A stretch of 64,000 nucleotides of DNA from G963677325 sp963677325 (GCA_963677325.2 CAXXGM010000009.1:24224-88223), one strand, 5' to 3'; numbered from the stretch's first letter, positions 22,784 to 31,899 are shown. The notes: a model not told the origin generated them from the letters alone. Numbers and translations: made by a program.

Positions 22784-25006
22784 ATGTCACATCTACCGGA
22801 ACTGATAAAAGATTTGGCTCTTATTCTTAGCGCTGCTGCTATAATTACTTTGATTTTTAGAAAATTAAAACAGCCTGTCGTATTGGGATATGTTATTGCG
22901 GGGCTTTTGGTGGGGCCAAATTTCAAATTGTTCCCCACGGTAATTGAAGTTGACAGTATAAAAACCTGGGCAGATATTGGAGTTATTTTTCTGTTATTTG
23001 CCCTGGGCCTTGAGTTTAGTTTTAAAAAATTATTAAGGGTTGGAGGAGTTGCAGCTGTAAGTGCCATTACCGAGGTAACATTAACCTTACTATTAGGATA
23101 TGGTTTTGGCCGGCTGTTAGGATGGAATAACATGAACAGTCTTTTTTTTGGCGGAATCCTTTCTATTGCTTCCACCACCATTATCATTCGGGCCTTTGAT
23201 GAATTGGGTGTTAAAAATCAAAAATTTGCCGGAATTGTTACGGGGGTACTGATCATTGAAGATCTGGTAGCCGTCCTGTTAATGGTTTTACTTTCAACTG
23301 TAGCCGTGAGTCAGGCATTTGCAGGTGGCGAAATGATAAAGGCTGTTTTTAAACTGGCTTTCTTTTTAGTTCTATGGTTTGTTTCGGGAATATTTTTCAT
23401 CCCAACATTTTTCAGAAGGATCAGATTATTAATAAACGAAGAGACACTTTTGATCATATCCCTGGCCTTTTGCTTTTTAATGGTCGTATTGGCAACGTAT
23501 GTGGGCTTTTCTCCGGCACTCGGAGCCTTTATCATGGGTTCAATTCTGGCAGAAACAACTAAAGCAGAGAAAATCGAACAGCTTATCAAATCGATAAAAA
23601 ACCTCTTCGGCGCAATTTTCTTCGTGTCTGTTGGTATGTTGATCGATCCGCAAATGCTGGTAAATAATATACTCCCGATTTTCGCAGCCACACTTGTCCT
23701 GTTATTTGGGAAACCACTTTTTGCCACTTTGGGGACATTGATTGCGGGACAACCACTCAAAATAGCAGTGCAATCAGGGATGAGTCTTTCTCAAATAGGT
23801 GAATTTTCCTTTATCATCGCTGCTTTAGGCCTCAGCTTAAATGTTACAAGCGATTTTTTGTATCCGGTAGCTGTGGCCGTTTCCGTGATCACTACCTTCA
23901 CCACACCCTATATGATCCGGTTTTCAGAACCTGTCTATAAACGTTTAGAAGCAGTTTTACCTGTCAATTGGAAAAATAATTTAAGCAGATACAGCCTGGA
24001 TGCTCAGCATATTACAGAAATAAGCGATTGGAGGAAAGTGCTGAAGTCCAATTTAATTAATGCAGTTATTTTTTCGGTGATCATCATCTCCGTAATTCTG
24101 TTAAGCACGCGATATCTTGAGCCAAACTTCCTGATTTCCAAAGGACATAAAATATTTACCGCCATTGTTACCCTTGCCGTTTTAGCTCCTTTTTTGTGGG
24201 CGCTTGCTTTTCGCAGAACCCAGCGTCAGGCCTATGCCAATGTTTGGTTGAAAACGGATAGAAGGGGACCTTTAGTTTTATTGCAATTATCAAGAATTGC
24301 ACTGGCTGTCATGTATGTAGGGCTGTTTTTTTATCATTTGTTTTCGCCGTCGATTGCTCTTTGGGGAATATTAATTGCCTGTCTTATCATTGCTATCCTA
24401 TCGAAAAGGATACAAACGTTTTATGGAAAAATTGAAACAAGGTTTCTGACCAATTATAATGAGCGTGAATCAGGATCATTAAATTCAAATGAAATATTGA
24501 CGCCATGGGATACTCACATTACTAAATTTGAATTAAATGCACAGTATCCTTACATTGGCAAAACATTGTCAGAGTCAAAACTGAGGGAAGAATTCGGAAT
24601 TAATATTGTTAAAATCATACGGGGAGAATTTGTGATTAGTGTCCCAACCCGTTTCGAACACCTTTATCCAAACGATCAGATATTCGTAATAGGAACCGAC
24701 GAGCAGTTAACAAATTTCAAAACATTTCTTGAATTGTCATTTGCAGAACCCAATTTAGAAGATGTAAAACAAAGTATTTCACTTCAACATTTTACATTAA
24801 ATAAAAGTTCTTCTCTTGTCGGTCAAAACATTCGAAACTCAGAAATTCGGGAACGGTCTCAGGGCCTGGTGGTTGGGGTGGAAAGAAATGGCGAACGTAT
24901 TGTAAATCCTGAATCAGACTTAATTTTCGAAGTAAATGATACCCTTTGGATGGTAGGAAATGAAAAGCTAATTCAACTACTGATCCGGGAATTGGCAGGT
25001 TCTTAA
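22784..25006 (+). CDS. Kef-type cation:proton antiporter with C-terminal TrkA-C domains
   Basis: 740 residues. The first about 380 form a CPA2-type Na+/H+ exchanger domain of about 12 membrane helices (LGYVIAGLLVGPNFKLF, IGVIFLLFALGLEFSF, and the GVLIIEDLVAVLLM helix with the conserved Asp). A second hydrophobic block lies at about 410-545. Two cytoplasmic RCK-C/TrkA-C-like domains follow (about 565-645 and 650-740; LYPNDQIFVIGTDEQL and VNDTLWMVGNEKLI). It is likely a K+/H+ or Na+/H+ antiporter. The ion cannot be told from sequence. Monocistronic. Confidence 0.85.
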   Translation: MSHLPELIKDLALILSAAAIITLIFRKLKQPVVLGYVIAGLLVGPNFKLFPTVIEVDSIKTWADIGVIFLLFALGLEFSFKKLLRVGGVAAVSAITEVTLTLLLGYGFGRLLGWNNMNSLFFGGILSIASTTIIIRAFDELGVKNQKFAGIVTGVLIIEDLVAVLLMVLLSTVAVSQAFAGGEMIKAVFKLAFFLVLWFVSGIFFIPTFFRRIRLLINEETLLIISLAFCFLMVVLATYVGFSPALGAFIMGSILAETTKAEKIEQLIKSIKNLFGAIFFVSVGMLIDPQMLVNNILPIFAATLVLLFGKPLFATLGTLIAGQPLKIAVQSGMSLSQIGEFSFIIAALGLSLNVTSDFLYPVAVAVSVITTFTTPYMIRFSEPVYKRLEAVLPVNWKNNLSRYSLDAQHITEISDWRKVLKSNLINAVIFSVIIISVILLSTRYLEPNFLISKGHKIFTAIVTLAVLAPFLWALAFRRTQRQAYANVWLKTDRRGPLVLLQLSRIALAVMYVGLFFYHLFSPSIALWGILIACLIIAILSKRIQTFYGKIETRFLTNYNERESGSLNSNEILTPWDTHITKFELNAQYPYIGKTLSESKLREEFGINIVKIIRGEFVISVPTRFEHLYPNDQIFVIGTDEQLTNFKTFLELSFAEPNLEDVKQSISLQHFTLNKSSSLVGQNIRNSEIRERSQGLVVGVERNGERIVNPESDLIFEVNDTLWMVGNEKLIQLLIRELAGS

Positions 25007-25075
25007 AAAGGTGTTTTTATAAATTTTATGAAAATTAAAACTTTTTACTGATTGACTGAATCTTTGAAAAAATTA

Positions 25076-25106
25076 TTTGTCTTATCATTAATCATTGCTA
25101 ATTTTG
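25076..25106 (+). promoter_or_regulatory. Bacteroidota-type promoter of the DUF4294 gene
   Basis: TTTG (25076-25079), 19 bp, then TAATTTTG (25099-25106): an exact match to the TTTG-N19-TAnnTTTG consensus of the housekeeping sigma factor in this phylum, 31 bp before the ATG. Confidence 0.6.
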
Positions 25107-25137
25107 ACCCTAAATTCCAGCATCATCCACTGAGGTT

Positions 25138-25764
25138 ATGATTAAGATTTACCTATTTCTTCTTTTTTTTGTAATTGTCTATCAATCAATAGAAGCTCAG
25201 AATACCAGGCTGGATTTACAGAAAAACAGGGAACCTGTTGAAAATGATTCCTTGTTTGCGGTCAGCACAAAAGCCGAGGATGGTTTCTGGCATATTTCAC
25301 TAAGGCCCGTGGAGATTGTTCGCCCTTTTGTTTTTAAAAATGACCGCCAGAAAAAAAAGTACGATCAGTTGTTAATTGATGTCAGAAAAGCCTACCCACT
25401 CTCTCTGATTGTTGGAAGCGAGTACAGGCTGGTAAACTCTGAATTGGATAGTATTTACAAGGATAAAAACAGCCGGAAAAAATATATAAAATGGTATCAG
25501 GATTATGTATATAAAACGTACCTCGATTCCGTAAAGACATTGAATGTCAGACAGGGAAAATTACTGTTGAAATTAATCTGCCGTGAGACGGGGAAGTCTC
25601 CTTATGAACTGATTAAGGAGTACCGGGGCGGATTAAATGCAGTCTTTTGGCAATCCATGGCTTTTATGTTCGGAGCTAATTTAAGGAGTGAATATGATCC
25701 GGTTGAAGATGCTATGGTAGAAAATATTGTTCGTCGAATTAAATCGGGAGAATTCAATAATTAG
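25138..25764 (+). CDS. DUF4294 family exported protein
   Basis: 208 residues with a signal peptide (cleavage near YQSIEAQ). The rest matches the Bacteroidota-restricted DUF4294 family: RPFVFKNDRQKKKYDQL, VRKAYPLSLIV, and GKLLLKLICRETGKSPYELIKEYRGGLNAVFWQSMA. Probably periplasmic. No biochemical role is known to me. It has its own well-matched promoter. Confidence 0.85.
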   Translation: MIKIYLFLLFFVIVYQSIEAQNTRLDLQKNREPVENDSLFAVSTKAEDGFWHISLRPVEIVRPFVFKNDRQKKKYDQLLIDVRKAYPLSLIVGSEYRLVNSELDSIYKDKNSRKKYIKWYQDYVYKTYLDSVKTLNVRQGKLLLKLICRETGKSPYELIKEYRGGLNAVFWQSMAFMFGANLRSEYDPVEDAMVENIVRRIKSGEFNN

Positions 25765-25811
25765 AAGATTTTTCTCTTCTTAGAAAAGAAATGTATACTC
25801 TGATCCGGTTT

Positions 25812-25845
25812 TTTGTTGTAAACAAAAAAATGTATTTTAATTTTG
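25812..25845 (+). promoter_or_regulatory. Candidate promoter of nagB
   Basis: TTTG (25812-25815), 22-bp spacer and TAATTTTG (25838-25845), 36 bp before the ATG. The -33 element lies inside a small inverted repeat (TTTTTTGTT / AAACAAAAAA) that could also end transcription of the DUF4294 gene. Confidence 0.5.
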
Positions 25846-25881
25846 TATATTGACGTAAGCTTAATTTCCAATTTATAAATC

Positions 25882-27867
25882 ATGGACTTATCATTAAAAT
25901 TAAAAAGCAACAATCCGATACTAAACAGACATTTGGAATTTTCTTCTGCCGGTCAGACGCAGATGGATATGCTGACAAAGTATGAAAGAGTACCCACCTA
26001 CATCTATGCTGAAAGTTCAGAAGCTTCCCTTGCAGTAGCCAACGAAATAGCGACTCTCATTGTTAGTAAACAAAAAAAAGATAAAAAGTGTGTTCTGGGA
26101 CTTCCGACGGGATCTACTCAAATCGGCATTTACGAGGAATTGGTTCGGTTACACAAAGAGGAAGGATTAAGTTTTAAAAATGTAATCACTTTCAACTTAG
26201 ATGAGTATTATCCCATCTCCCCCCAGTCCATTCACAGCTACAGGCAGTATATGGAACAGCATTTATTTGGTAAAATAGATATTCTTCCGGAGAATATAAA
26301 TATACCTGATGGAACCATTACTCTGGAGAGTGTTCATGATTATTGCCGTGTATATGAGAAAAAAATAAACGAGGTTGGAGGAATTGACCTATTACTCCTT
26401 GGAATCGGTCAGACCGGTCATATCGGTTTTAACGAACCGGGTTCGGGAAGAAATTCAAAAACAAGGATCATCACTCTGGATACGGTTACCAGGCGCGAGG
26501 AAGCGAAGGAATTCCAGGGATTTGCCAATGTTCCCCGAAAAGCCATCACGATGGGGGTTGATACTATCCTGAATGCCAAAAGAATCATATTAACTGCTTT
26601 TGGTGAGACAAAGGCGAAAGTCGTACAACAGACCGTTGAAGAAGAACCAAGCAGTGAAGTTCCGGCTTCTTTTCTTCAATTGCATCATAATGCCAGTATA
26701 TATCTTGATCAGGGCGCTTCCTCACACCTGGTCAGGGTTAAAACTCCCTGGCTGCTCGACAGCCTGGACTGGTCAGACGACCGGTTGGTGAGAAAGGCTG
26801 TCATCTGGTTATGCGGACAGGCTAAAAAGCCCATTCTTAAGCTTACCGGTAAAGATTACAATGATTTTGGGTTAAGTGATTTGCTGGCCACTGTCGGATC
26901 CCAGTACCTGATCAATATCAAAGTCTTTAATGACATACAACATACCATCACAGGCTGGCCAGGCGGTAAGCCAGATGTTGACGATACTTTCAGGCCGGAA
27001 AGAGCTAATCCGGGGAAAAAACGCATCGTCATCTTTTCACCTCATCCAGACGATGACGTAATCTCAATGGGTGGGACTTTGCTCCGCCTTGTCGAACAAG
27101 GTCATGATGTTCATCTGGCGTACCAGACATCGGGCAATTTCGCTGTTTCAGATGAATACGTGACCCGGTTCCTTGACTTTCATCAGGAATATATCAACTA
27201 TTATGATCCTGATAATACCATTGCTGTCGGTCAACAGGAGAAAGTTCTTTCTTTTATAAAAAATAAAGAAGAGAACCAGGTCGATATTCAGGATGTTAGA
27301 AAAATAAAAGGATTGATCCGCCGGATGGAGGCGCGATCCGCCTTGCGTTATTTTGGAATACCGGATTCCAATATCCATTTTTTAGATCTTCCTTTTTATG
27401 AAACCGGAATCATGCAGAAATCTCCGATTGGAGAGAGGGACGTGCGTATCGTAATGGATTTGTTACAACAGATTCAACCTCACCAGATTTTCGCTGCCGG
27501 CGATTTATCCGATCCTCATGGCACCCACCGGGTTTGCCTTGATGCAGTGCTTCTTGCTCTTGAACATGTGAAGAAAGAGGATTGGATGAAAAATTGCTGG
27601 GTATGGCTTTACCGCGGAGCCTGGGCCGAATGGGAGGCTGATGAAATCGAAATGGCTGTACCGATCAGTCCGGTTGAACTTGCAAGAAAAAGAGAGGCTA
27701 TTCTGAGGCATCAGTCTCAAAAAGAAGGCGCTATGTTCATGGGAGAAGATGAACGTGAATTCTGGCAAAGGGCTGAACAGCGGAACCGCAATACGGCTAA
27801 ATTGTATGATTATCTGGGAATGGCAGAATACGAAGCGATCGAAGCTTTTGTCAAATATTACTCCTGA
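25882..27867 (+). CDS. nagB: Glucosamine-6-phosphate deaminase fused to a PIG-L deacetylase-like domain
   Basis: 661 residues. Residues about 35-290 are NagB, with LPTGSTQIGIYEEL, the catalytic NLDEYY and GQTGHIGFNEPG. Residues about 370-661 form a PIG-L/LmbE-type zinc deacetylase domain with SPHPDDDVISMGG and the later DPHGTHR. NagB turns glucosamine-6-P into fructose-6-P and ammonia. The attached domain suggests a linked deacetylation of an amino-sugar substrate, but its activity is unproven. This two-domain form is typical of Bacteroidota. Followed by a strong terminator. Confidence 0.92.
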   Translation: MDLSLKLKSNNPILNRHLEFSSAGQTQMDMLTKYERVPTYIYAESSEASLAVANEIATLIVSKQKKDKKCVLGLPTGSTQIGIYEELVRLHKEEGLSFKNVITFNLDEYYPISPQSIHSYRQYMEQHLFGKIDILPENINIPDGTITLESVHDYCRVYEKKINEVGGIDLLLLGIGQTGHIGFNEPGSGRNSKTRIITLDTVTRREEAKEFQGFANVPRKAITMGVDTILNAKRIILTAFGETKAKVVQQTVEEEPSSEVPASFLQLHHNASIYLDQGASSHLVRVKTPWLLDSLDWSDDRLVRKAVIWLCGQAKKPILKLTGKDYNDFGLSDLLATVGSQYLINIKVFNDIQHTITGWPGGKPDVDDTFRPERANPGKKRIVIFSPHPDDDVISMGGTLLRLVEQGHDVHLAYQTSGNFAVSDEYVTRFLDFHQEYINYYDPDNTIAVGQQEKVLSFIKNKEENQVDIQDVRKIKGLIRRMEARSALRYFGIPDSNIHFLDLPFYETGIMQKSPIGERDVRIVMDLLQQIQPHQIFAAGDLSDPHGTHRVCLDAVLLALEHVKKEDWMKNCWVWLYRGAWAEWEADEIEMAVPISPVELARKREAILRHQSQKEGAMFMGEDEREFWQRAEQRNRNTAKLYDYLGMAEYEAIEAFVKYYS

Positions 27868-27884
27868 TTGTTGCTTTAACTGAA

Positions 27885-27921
27885 AATGAAAGCCTGCTCA
27901 TGTAGCAGGCTTTCATTTTTT
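27885..27921 (+). terminator. Intrinsic terminator after nagB
   Basis: A 14-bp stem (AATGAAAGCCTGCT / AGCAGGCTTTCATT) with a 5-nt loop followed by TTTTT, 18 bp after the stop codon. Confidence 0.9.
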
Positions 27922-28065
27922 GAATCATTCAGAGGAGGATGTACTGTCTGAAAAAAAACAGTAAATTTTATGCCTTAAATTATAAGTCGCAGTAATTTTT
28001 CATTTAGCTACATTTATTTATCTTTCCCTTAATTTTATCAACAGAATTTTTCCGGCTCAATAAAT

Positions 28066-29721
28066 ATGAGAGATAATAAACTTAAAATATTCACTTATAT
28101 ATTGTTATTTTTTATCTCACTGGCATGTTCCGAAATGGTTTTTTGTCAGACTGATAACCAGAAGGAATTCAGGGGAATCTGGATTGCAACCATCAATAAC
28201 ATTGATTGGCCTTCCGCACCAGGTCTTCCGGTTGAGCGGCAAAAGAAAGAATTGAGAGAAATGATCGACCGGATTGAAAAATTCAAGCTTAATGCAGTAT
28301 TCTTCCAGGTCAGGGCTGCAGCCGATGCTTTTTATGCCTCTTCGACGGAACCCTGGTCCTATTTTCTTTCCGGGAAGCAGGGGAAATCCACCCAGCCCTT
28401 TTTTGATCCGTTGGCTTATGTCCTTGAACTTTGTCATTCAAGGGGAATTGAACTCCACGCGTGGTTCAATCCCTTCAGAGTGAGAAACCTTGGATACTAT
28501 GACCTTGCCAAAAACAGTTTCGCTGTGAAATATCCTCAATATCAACATGATTATGACAACAAACGTTTTTTTGATCCGGGATTTCCACAAGTAAGGGCAC
28601 ATCTTATAAAGGTAATTCTTGAAGTTGTTCGAAAGTACGATATCGATGCGGTTCTTCTTGATGATTATTTTTATCCTTACCCGGTGAGAGGGAAAAGCTT
28701 TCCCGACAGTAAGACTTTTGCCAGATACGGAGGTAAGGAATATTATCCTAAGCATTTGAAAGACTGGCGCCGTAATAATATAAATTCCTTTATTGCTGAT
28801 CTTCACGACAGTATAAAAGCGGTAAAGCCTTCTTTAAAACTGGGCATCAGTCCTTTTGGGGTATGGAGGAGCAAAGATGAAGATCCTAATGGTTCTCCTC
28901 TTTTAAGAGGAACAACATCCTATGATGATCTGTATGCCGATGTTTATAAATGGATGTCAAAAGATTGGATTGATTATATCATTCCTCAGCTCTATTGGGA
29001 GCAGGGTAACCGTTATGGTGATTTTAATGCACTGGCGAAATGGTGGAATGACCATTCTTTTGGAAAACAGCTGTATCTTGGTCAGGCACTGTACAGGGCA
29101 ACAGGGTCAGACCGACGGTGGTCCAATCCAAATGAGATAAGCGATCAGATTGGTCTCCTGCGTAAGTATAAAAATATAAAAGGATTTGCTCTATTCAGTG
29201 CTTCTCATCTTTCCAGATTGCCTGAGATTGGGTTGAAAGAGTTGGTCGCCAGGCTTGACAACCAGGAGGAGGATTCAATAGTTAAGGATGCTTCTTCAGC
29301 AGAAAATGTACTTCTTACCTCCCGGGAAAATTCAGTATCTGAGTTGATGCCTGATGAAAAGTCCTTTGATTCCATCATCCATCTGAATTCCGGTAAGGAG
29401 ATCAATAGAATCAACCTTTCCGGTAAATTAAAGATGAGGAAGCAGCACAAAGAATGGCAAATTTCATGGTACCCGCCTGATACAATCAACAGAGACAGGA
29501 AGATGTTTGTTCTTTTGGCGTATCAACCCAATCAAAAAAGAGCCAGTTTGAAAAAAGTCTTTGTTCTGAACAGTCAGAGTAAGGTGATATTTCCCCATGA
29601 CATTGATTTTAGACCCCGGAAAGTGCTCTTTACAGTTGTTACCGTTAACCAGATTAATAAGGAACGCCTTCAAACAAAATTATTTAAAATAAGAAGGAAC
29701 AGGGTAGTGTATAAGTTTTGA
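28066..29721 (+). CDS. Exported family-10-like glycosyl hydrolase (GHL10, YngK type)
   Basis: 551 residues: signal peptide to about residue 27 (ending VFCQ), then the GHL10 barrel (PF02638 type) with EFRGIWIATINNIDWPS, AVFFQVRAAADAFY, ELHAWFNPFRVR, DIDAVLLDDYFYPYPVRG and KPSLKLGISPFGVWRS. A C-terminal beta-rich domain of about 150 residues follows. Substrates of this family are poorly defined; some members act on glycan strands or act with lipoprotein anchors. Monocistronic. Confidence 0.85.
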   Translation: MRDNKLKIFTYILLFFISLACSEMVFCQTDNQKEFRGIWIATINNIDWPSAPGLPVERQKKELREMIDRIEKFKLNAVFFQVRAAADAFYASSTEPWSYFLSGKQGKSTQPFFDPLAYVLELCHSRGIELHAWFNPFRVRNLGYYDLAKNSFAVKYPQYQHDYDNKRFFDPGFPQVRAHLIKVILEVVRKYDIDAVLLDDYFYPYPVRGKSFPDSKTFARYGGKEYYPKHLKDWRRNNINSFIADLHDSIKAVKPSLKLGISPFGVWRSKDEDPNGSPLLRGTTSYDDLYADVYKWMSKDWIDYIIPQLYWEQGNRYGDFNALAKWWNDHSFGKQLYLGQALYRATGSDRRWSNPNEISDQIGLLRKYKNIKGFALFSASHLSRLPEIGLKELVARLDNQEEDSIVKDASSAENVLLTSRENSVSELMPDEKSFDSIIHLNSGKEINRINLSGKLKMRKQHKEWQISWYPPDTINRDRKMFVLLAYQPNQKRASLKKVFVLNSQSKVIFPHDIDFRPRKVLFTVVTVNQINKERLQTKLFKIRRNRVVYKF

Positions 29722-29806
29722 AGATTGTTGTTCCCGGTGCAATGTGAGAATTCAATTCCAAAGTGGAGCGATTGATCGTATCCGATAATTTACATCTGTA
29801 ATATCA

Positions 29807-30060
29807 GAGACTGTTTAAATTTAGTTCTTTTTGGATTTTAAGTAGTTCAGCCCCTTCGGGGTTGAGGTCTTATATGTCACATTTTCAGTGGGTTACCCCC
29901 ACGGTTATTCATATTAAACCCTTTCAGGGTATAAAGCATATTTAAGTCCGAAGGACTTGAATATGAAACCTCCGGTGTAACCGGAGGCACTGAAATACAT
30001 ACAATACAGAACCCCGAAGTGGGTTCAACTTTGTTAAAAAGAAATTTAAACAGTTTCTCA
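29807..30060. repeat. Hairpin-rich dispersed element with inverted ends
   Basis: About 250 bp bounded by imperfect inverted ends (GAGACTGTTTAAATT at left, AATTTAAACAGTTTCTC at right). Inside are at least five short hairpins, including CCCCTTCGGGG, AACCCTTTCAGGGT, AAGTCCGAAGGACTT and CCTCCGGTGTAACCGGAGG. It has no ORF. The layout suggests a non-autonomous mobile or REP-type element; the type is widespread in intergenic DNA of Bacteroidota as far as I recall. Confidence 0.65.
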
Positions 30061-30236
30061 AATTATAAAAAGTAGGGAGTAGGAAAGTAGGGAAATAATA
30101 TGTTTAGTATAGTACGGTAGGGATTGCTTGATGAGGATCGCATCAAATTTCCGGATATTTCTTCGATGCGAAAAAGAAAACCTGACAGGTATGTTTTGCT
30201 GTCAGGTTATAAATAAGAGTATTTTTTGATCAGGAT

Positions 30237-30638
30237 TTATCTTTTGAGTTTTATGACCTCACTTGCGGCCAGCAGAAATGCTCCTGTACCGTAAACTTCC
30301 CAGCTGTTTCCGTTGAAGTTCTTGCGGGGATCAGCGCCAACAGGTTGTACCCAGCCTACGCGACCTTCTTTGTTCACACATTTTGTAAGGGCCATCCATG
30401 CTTTTTCAGCCACCGGCTGATAAGTGGATTTATCCAGAAGGCCATTGTTTATACCCCATGCAATGGCATAACAATCGAAACCTGATCCGCTGACTTCTCC
30501 TCCCGGATAGGATTCAGGATCAAGGAGGCTGGCTCTCCAGAGACCGTCAGCCTGCTGAAGGGATGCAATGCGGGCAGACATTTTCCTGAAAAGATTTTCA
30601 TAGAAAGGACGCCCGGGATAATTGGCCGGCAGTTCTTT
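30237..30638 (-). pseudogene. 5'-truncated GH88/GH105 unsaturated glucuronyl hydrolase remnant
   Basis: The frame encodes the C-terminal third of a GH88/GH105 enzyme: ELPANYPGRPFYENLF, RIASLQQADGLWRASLLDP, GEVSGSGFDCYAIAWGINNG, and GTGAFLLAASEVIKLKR at the end. Full-length members have about 350-400 residues. Here the similarity starts abruptly after an in-frame TGA at 30639-30641. Upstream sequence shows no further family motifs. An internal ATG at 30581 gives a 114-residue product, but without the N-terminal barrel half it should be inactive. It is flanked by the hairpin element and the his leader. Confidence 0.8.
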
Positions 30639-30759
30639 TCATTGTGTTTAAGCTTAATTAGTAGAATACAAATATATAAGAATTATAAATGATAGATATG
30701 AGATATGAGTTATGAGTTGTGAGATAGAAGAATTAAGTATTATTTGCCGGACGATGAAT

Positions 30760-30796
30760 GTTTTCGTGTAAATTCGTTAATAATTTGTGAAATTGG
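30760..30796. repeat. Dispersed TTCGTGT..AATTCGT repeat, copy 1
   Basis: TTTTCGTGTAAATTCGTTAA followed by TAATTTGTGAAATT. Near copies occur at 33247-33283 (before hisC) and 55793-55832 (before kdsC), always in intergenic DNA on the same strand as the following gene. Confidence 0.6.
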
Positions 30797-30847
30797 AATA
30801 ATGAATTACAGAAAAATTAATTTTTTTTGTAATATTGCAAAATTATC

Positions 30848-30895
30848 ATGAGAACGATTAACACACATAACGGACATCATCATCACTTGCCATAA
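30848..30895 (+). CDS. hisL: Histidine operon leader peptide
   Basis: A 15-codon frame, MRTINTHNGHHHHLP, carries five His codons, four in a row (30875-30886), and ends with TAA 92 bp before hisG. Its position, composition and the terminator-like hairpin between it and hisG match the His-leader attenuators known from enterobacteria: low charged tRNA-His would stall the ribosome on the His run and prevent terminator formation. Chance alone would rarely place four consecutive His codons exactly here. The seen facts are the frame and the hairpin; the regulation is inferred. Confidence 0.85.
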   Translation: MRTINTHNGHHHHLP

Positions 30896-30941
30896 ATCAG
30901 GTTCAGGCTGGTACGTCCAAATTAAAATTTATACCAATGGA

Positions 30942-30982
30942 AAGGCTTACCTGGAACACACAGGTGAGCCTTATTAATTTAT
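30942..30982 (+). terminator. Attenuator terminator of the his operon
   Basis: AAGGCTTACCTG (30942-30953) pairs with CAGGTGAGCCTT (30961-30972) over 12 positions including one T-G pair, loop of 7 nt, followed by an AT-rich tract ATTAATTTATAAA ending 7 bp before the hisG ATG. CAGGT at 30898-30902, right after the leader stop, could pair with ACCTG at 30949-30953 as an antiterminator (inference). Confidence 0.75.
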
Positions 30983-30987
30983 AAACT

Positions 30988-31848
30988 ATGGATTCGATAT
31001 TAAGAATTGCTATTCAGACCAAAGGGAGATTAAATGAAGATTCAGTTTTATTACTCGAGGAATCAGGCATTAAGCTGATTCCGGGGAAACGTAATTTAAT
31101 TTCTTCAGCTAAAAATTTTCCCCTTGAAGCTTTGTATTTGCGTGATGATGATATTCCTCAATGTGTTGCAGATGGAGTTGCCGACATCGGCATTGTTGGA
31201 AAAAACGAAATGGTTGAGCAAAAGCGCAAGGTGGATGTCGTAAAACACCTTGGATTCAGTAAGTGCCGACTTTCACTTGCGATACCCAAAGATATGGAAT
31301 ACAATGGACTTGAATGGTTCTCGGGTAAAAAGATTGCGACTTCGTATCCGGGTATTTTGAGGGAATTTCTCGATAAAGAAAAGATTTCTGCCGATATTCA
31401 TTTCATCGCCGGTTCTGTTGAAATTGCTCCAGGTATCGGCCTTGCAGATGCCATATTTGATATAGTAAGTTCAGGAAGCACGCTTGTCAGCAACCGGTTG
31501 AAGGAAGTGAAGACCATCATGGATTCTGAAGCCGTATTAATTGCCTCCCCGAATCTGCCAAAATCAAAACAAGCTATTTTAGATGAACTGGTCTTTCGTA
31601 TTGAATCAGTTGAAAAAGGGAAGGGGAAAAAATACATTCTTTTGAATACTCCCAATGAAAAACTGGAACAAATTATCAAAGTATTGCCGGGAATGACTTC
31701 ACCCACTATCATGCCCCTTGCAAGAGAAGGTTGGAGCTCTTTGCATTCCGTAATCAATGAAAGTGAGTTCTGGGAAGTGATTGGTAATCTTAAAAGAAAC
31801 GGGGCGGAAGGAATTCTGGTTCTGCCAATAGAAAATATGATTTATTAG
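30988..31848 (+). CDS. hisG: ATP phosphoribosyltransferase (long form)
   Basis: 286 residues, the long HisG form with a C-terminal regulatory domain (about 215-286), so no HisZ partner is needed. Catalytic domain features include LRIAIQTKGRLNEDS, ADIGIVGKNE and the PRPP-binding-type DAIFDIVSSGSTLVSN. It commits ATP and PRPP to histidine synthesis and is normally feedback-inhibited by histidine. First gene after the attenuator. Confidence 0.95.
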   Translation: MDSILRIAIQTKGRLNEDSVLLLEESGIKLIPGKRNLISSAKNFPLEALYLRDDDIPQCVADGVADIGIVGKNEMVEQKRKVDVVKHLGFSKCRLSLAIPKDMEYNGLEWFSGKKIATSYPGILREFLDKEKISADIHFIAGSVEIAPGIGLADAIFDIVSSGSTLVSNRLKEVKTIMDSEAVLIASPNLPKSKQAILDELVFRIESVEKGKGKKYILLNTPNEKLEQIIKVLPGMTSPTIMPLAREGWSSLHSVINESEFWEVIGNLKRNGAEGILVLPIENMIY

Positions 31849-31899
31849 GCTTTAGGCTTTAAGCTGAAGGATTGCGATGATAATTTAAAAACTTGTGCG

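Noticed and set aside
23311..23760. 149-residue minus-strand ORF
   Set aside because: Antisense shadow of the antiporter membrane domain.
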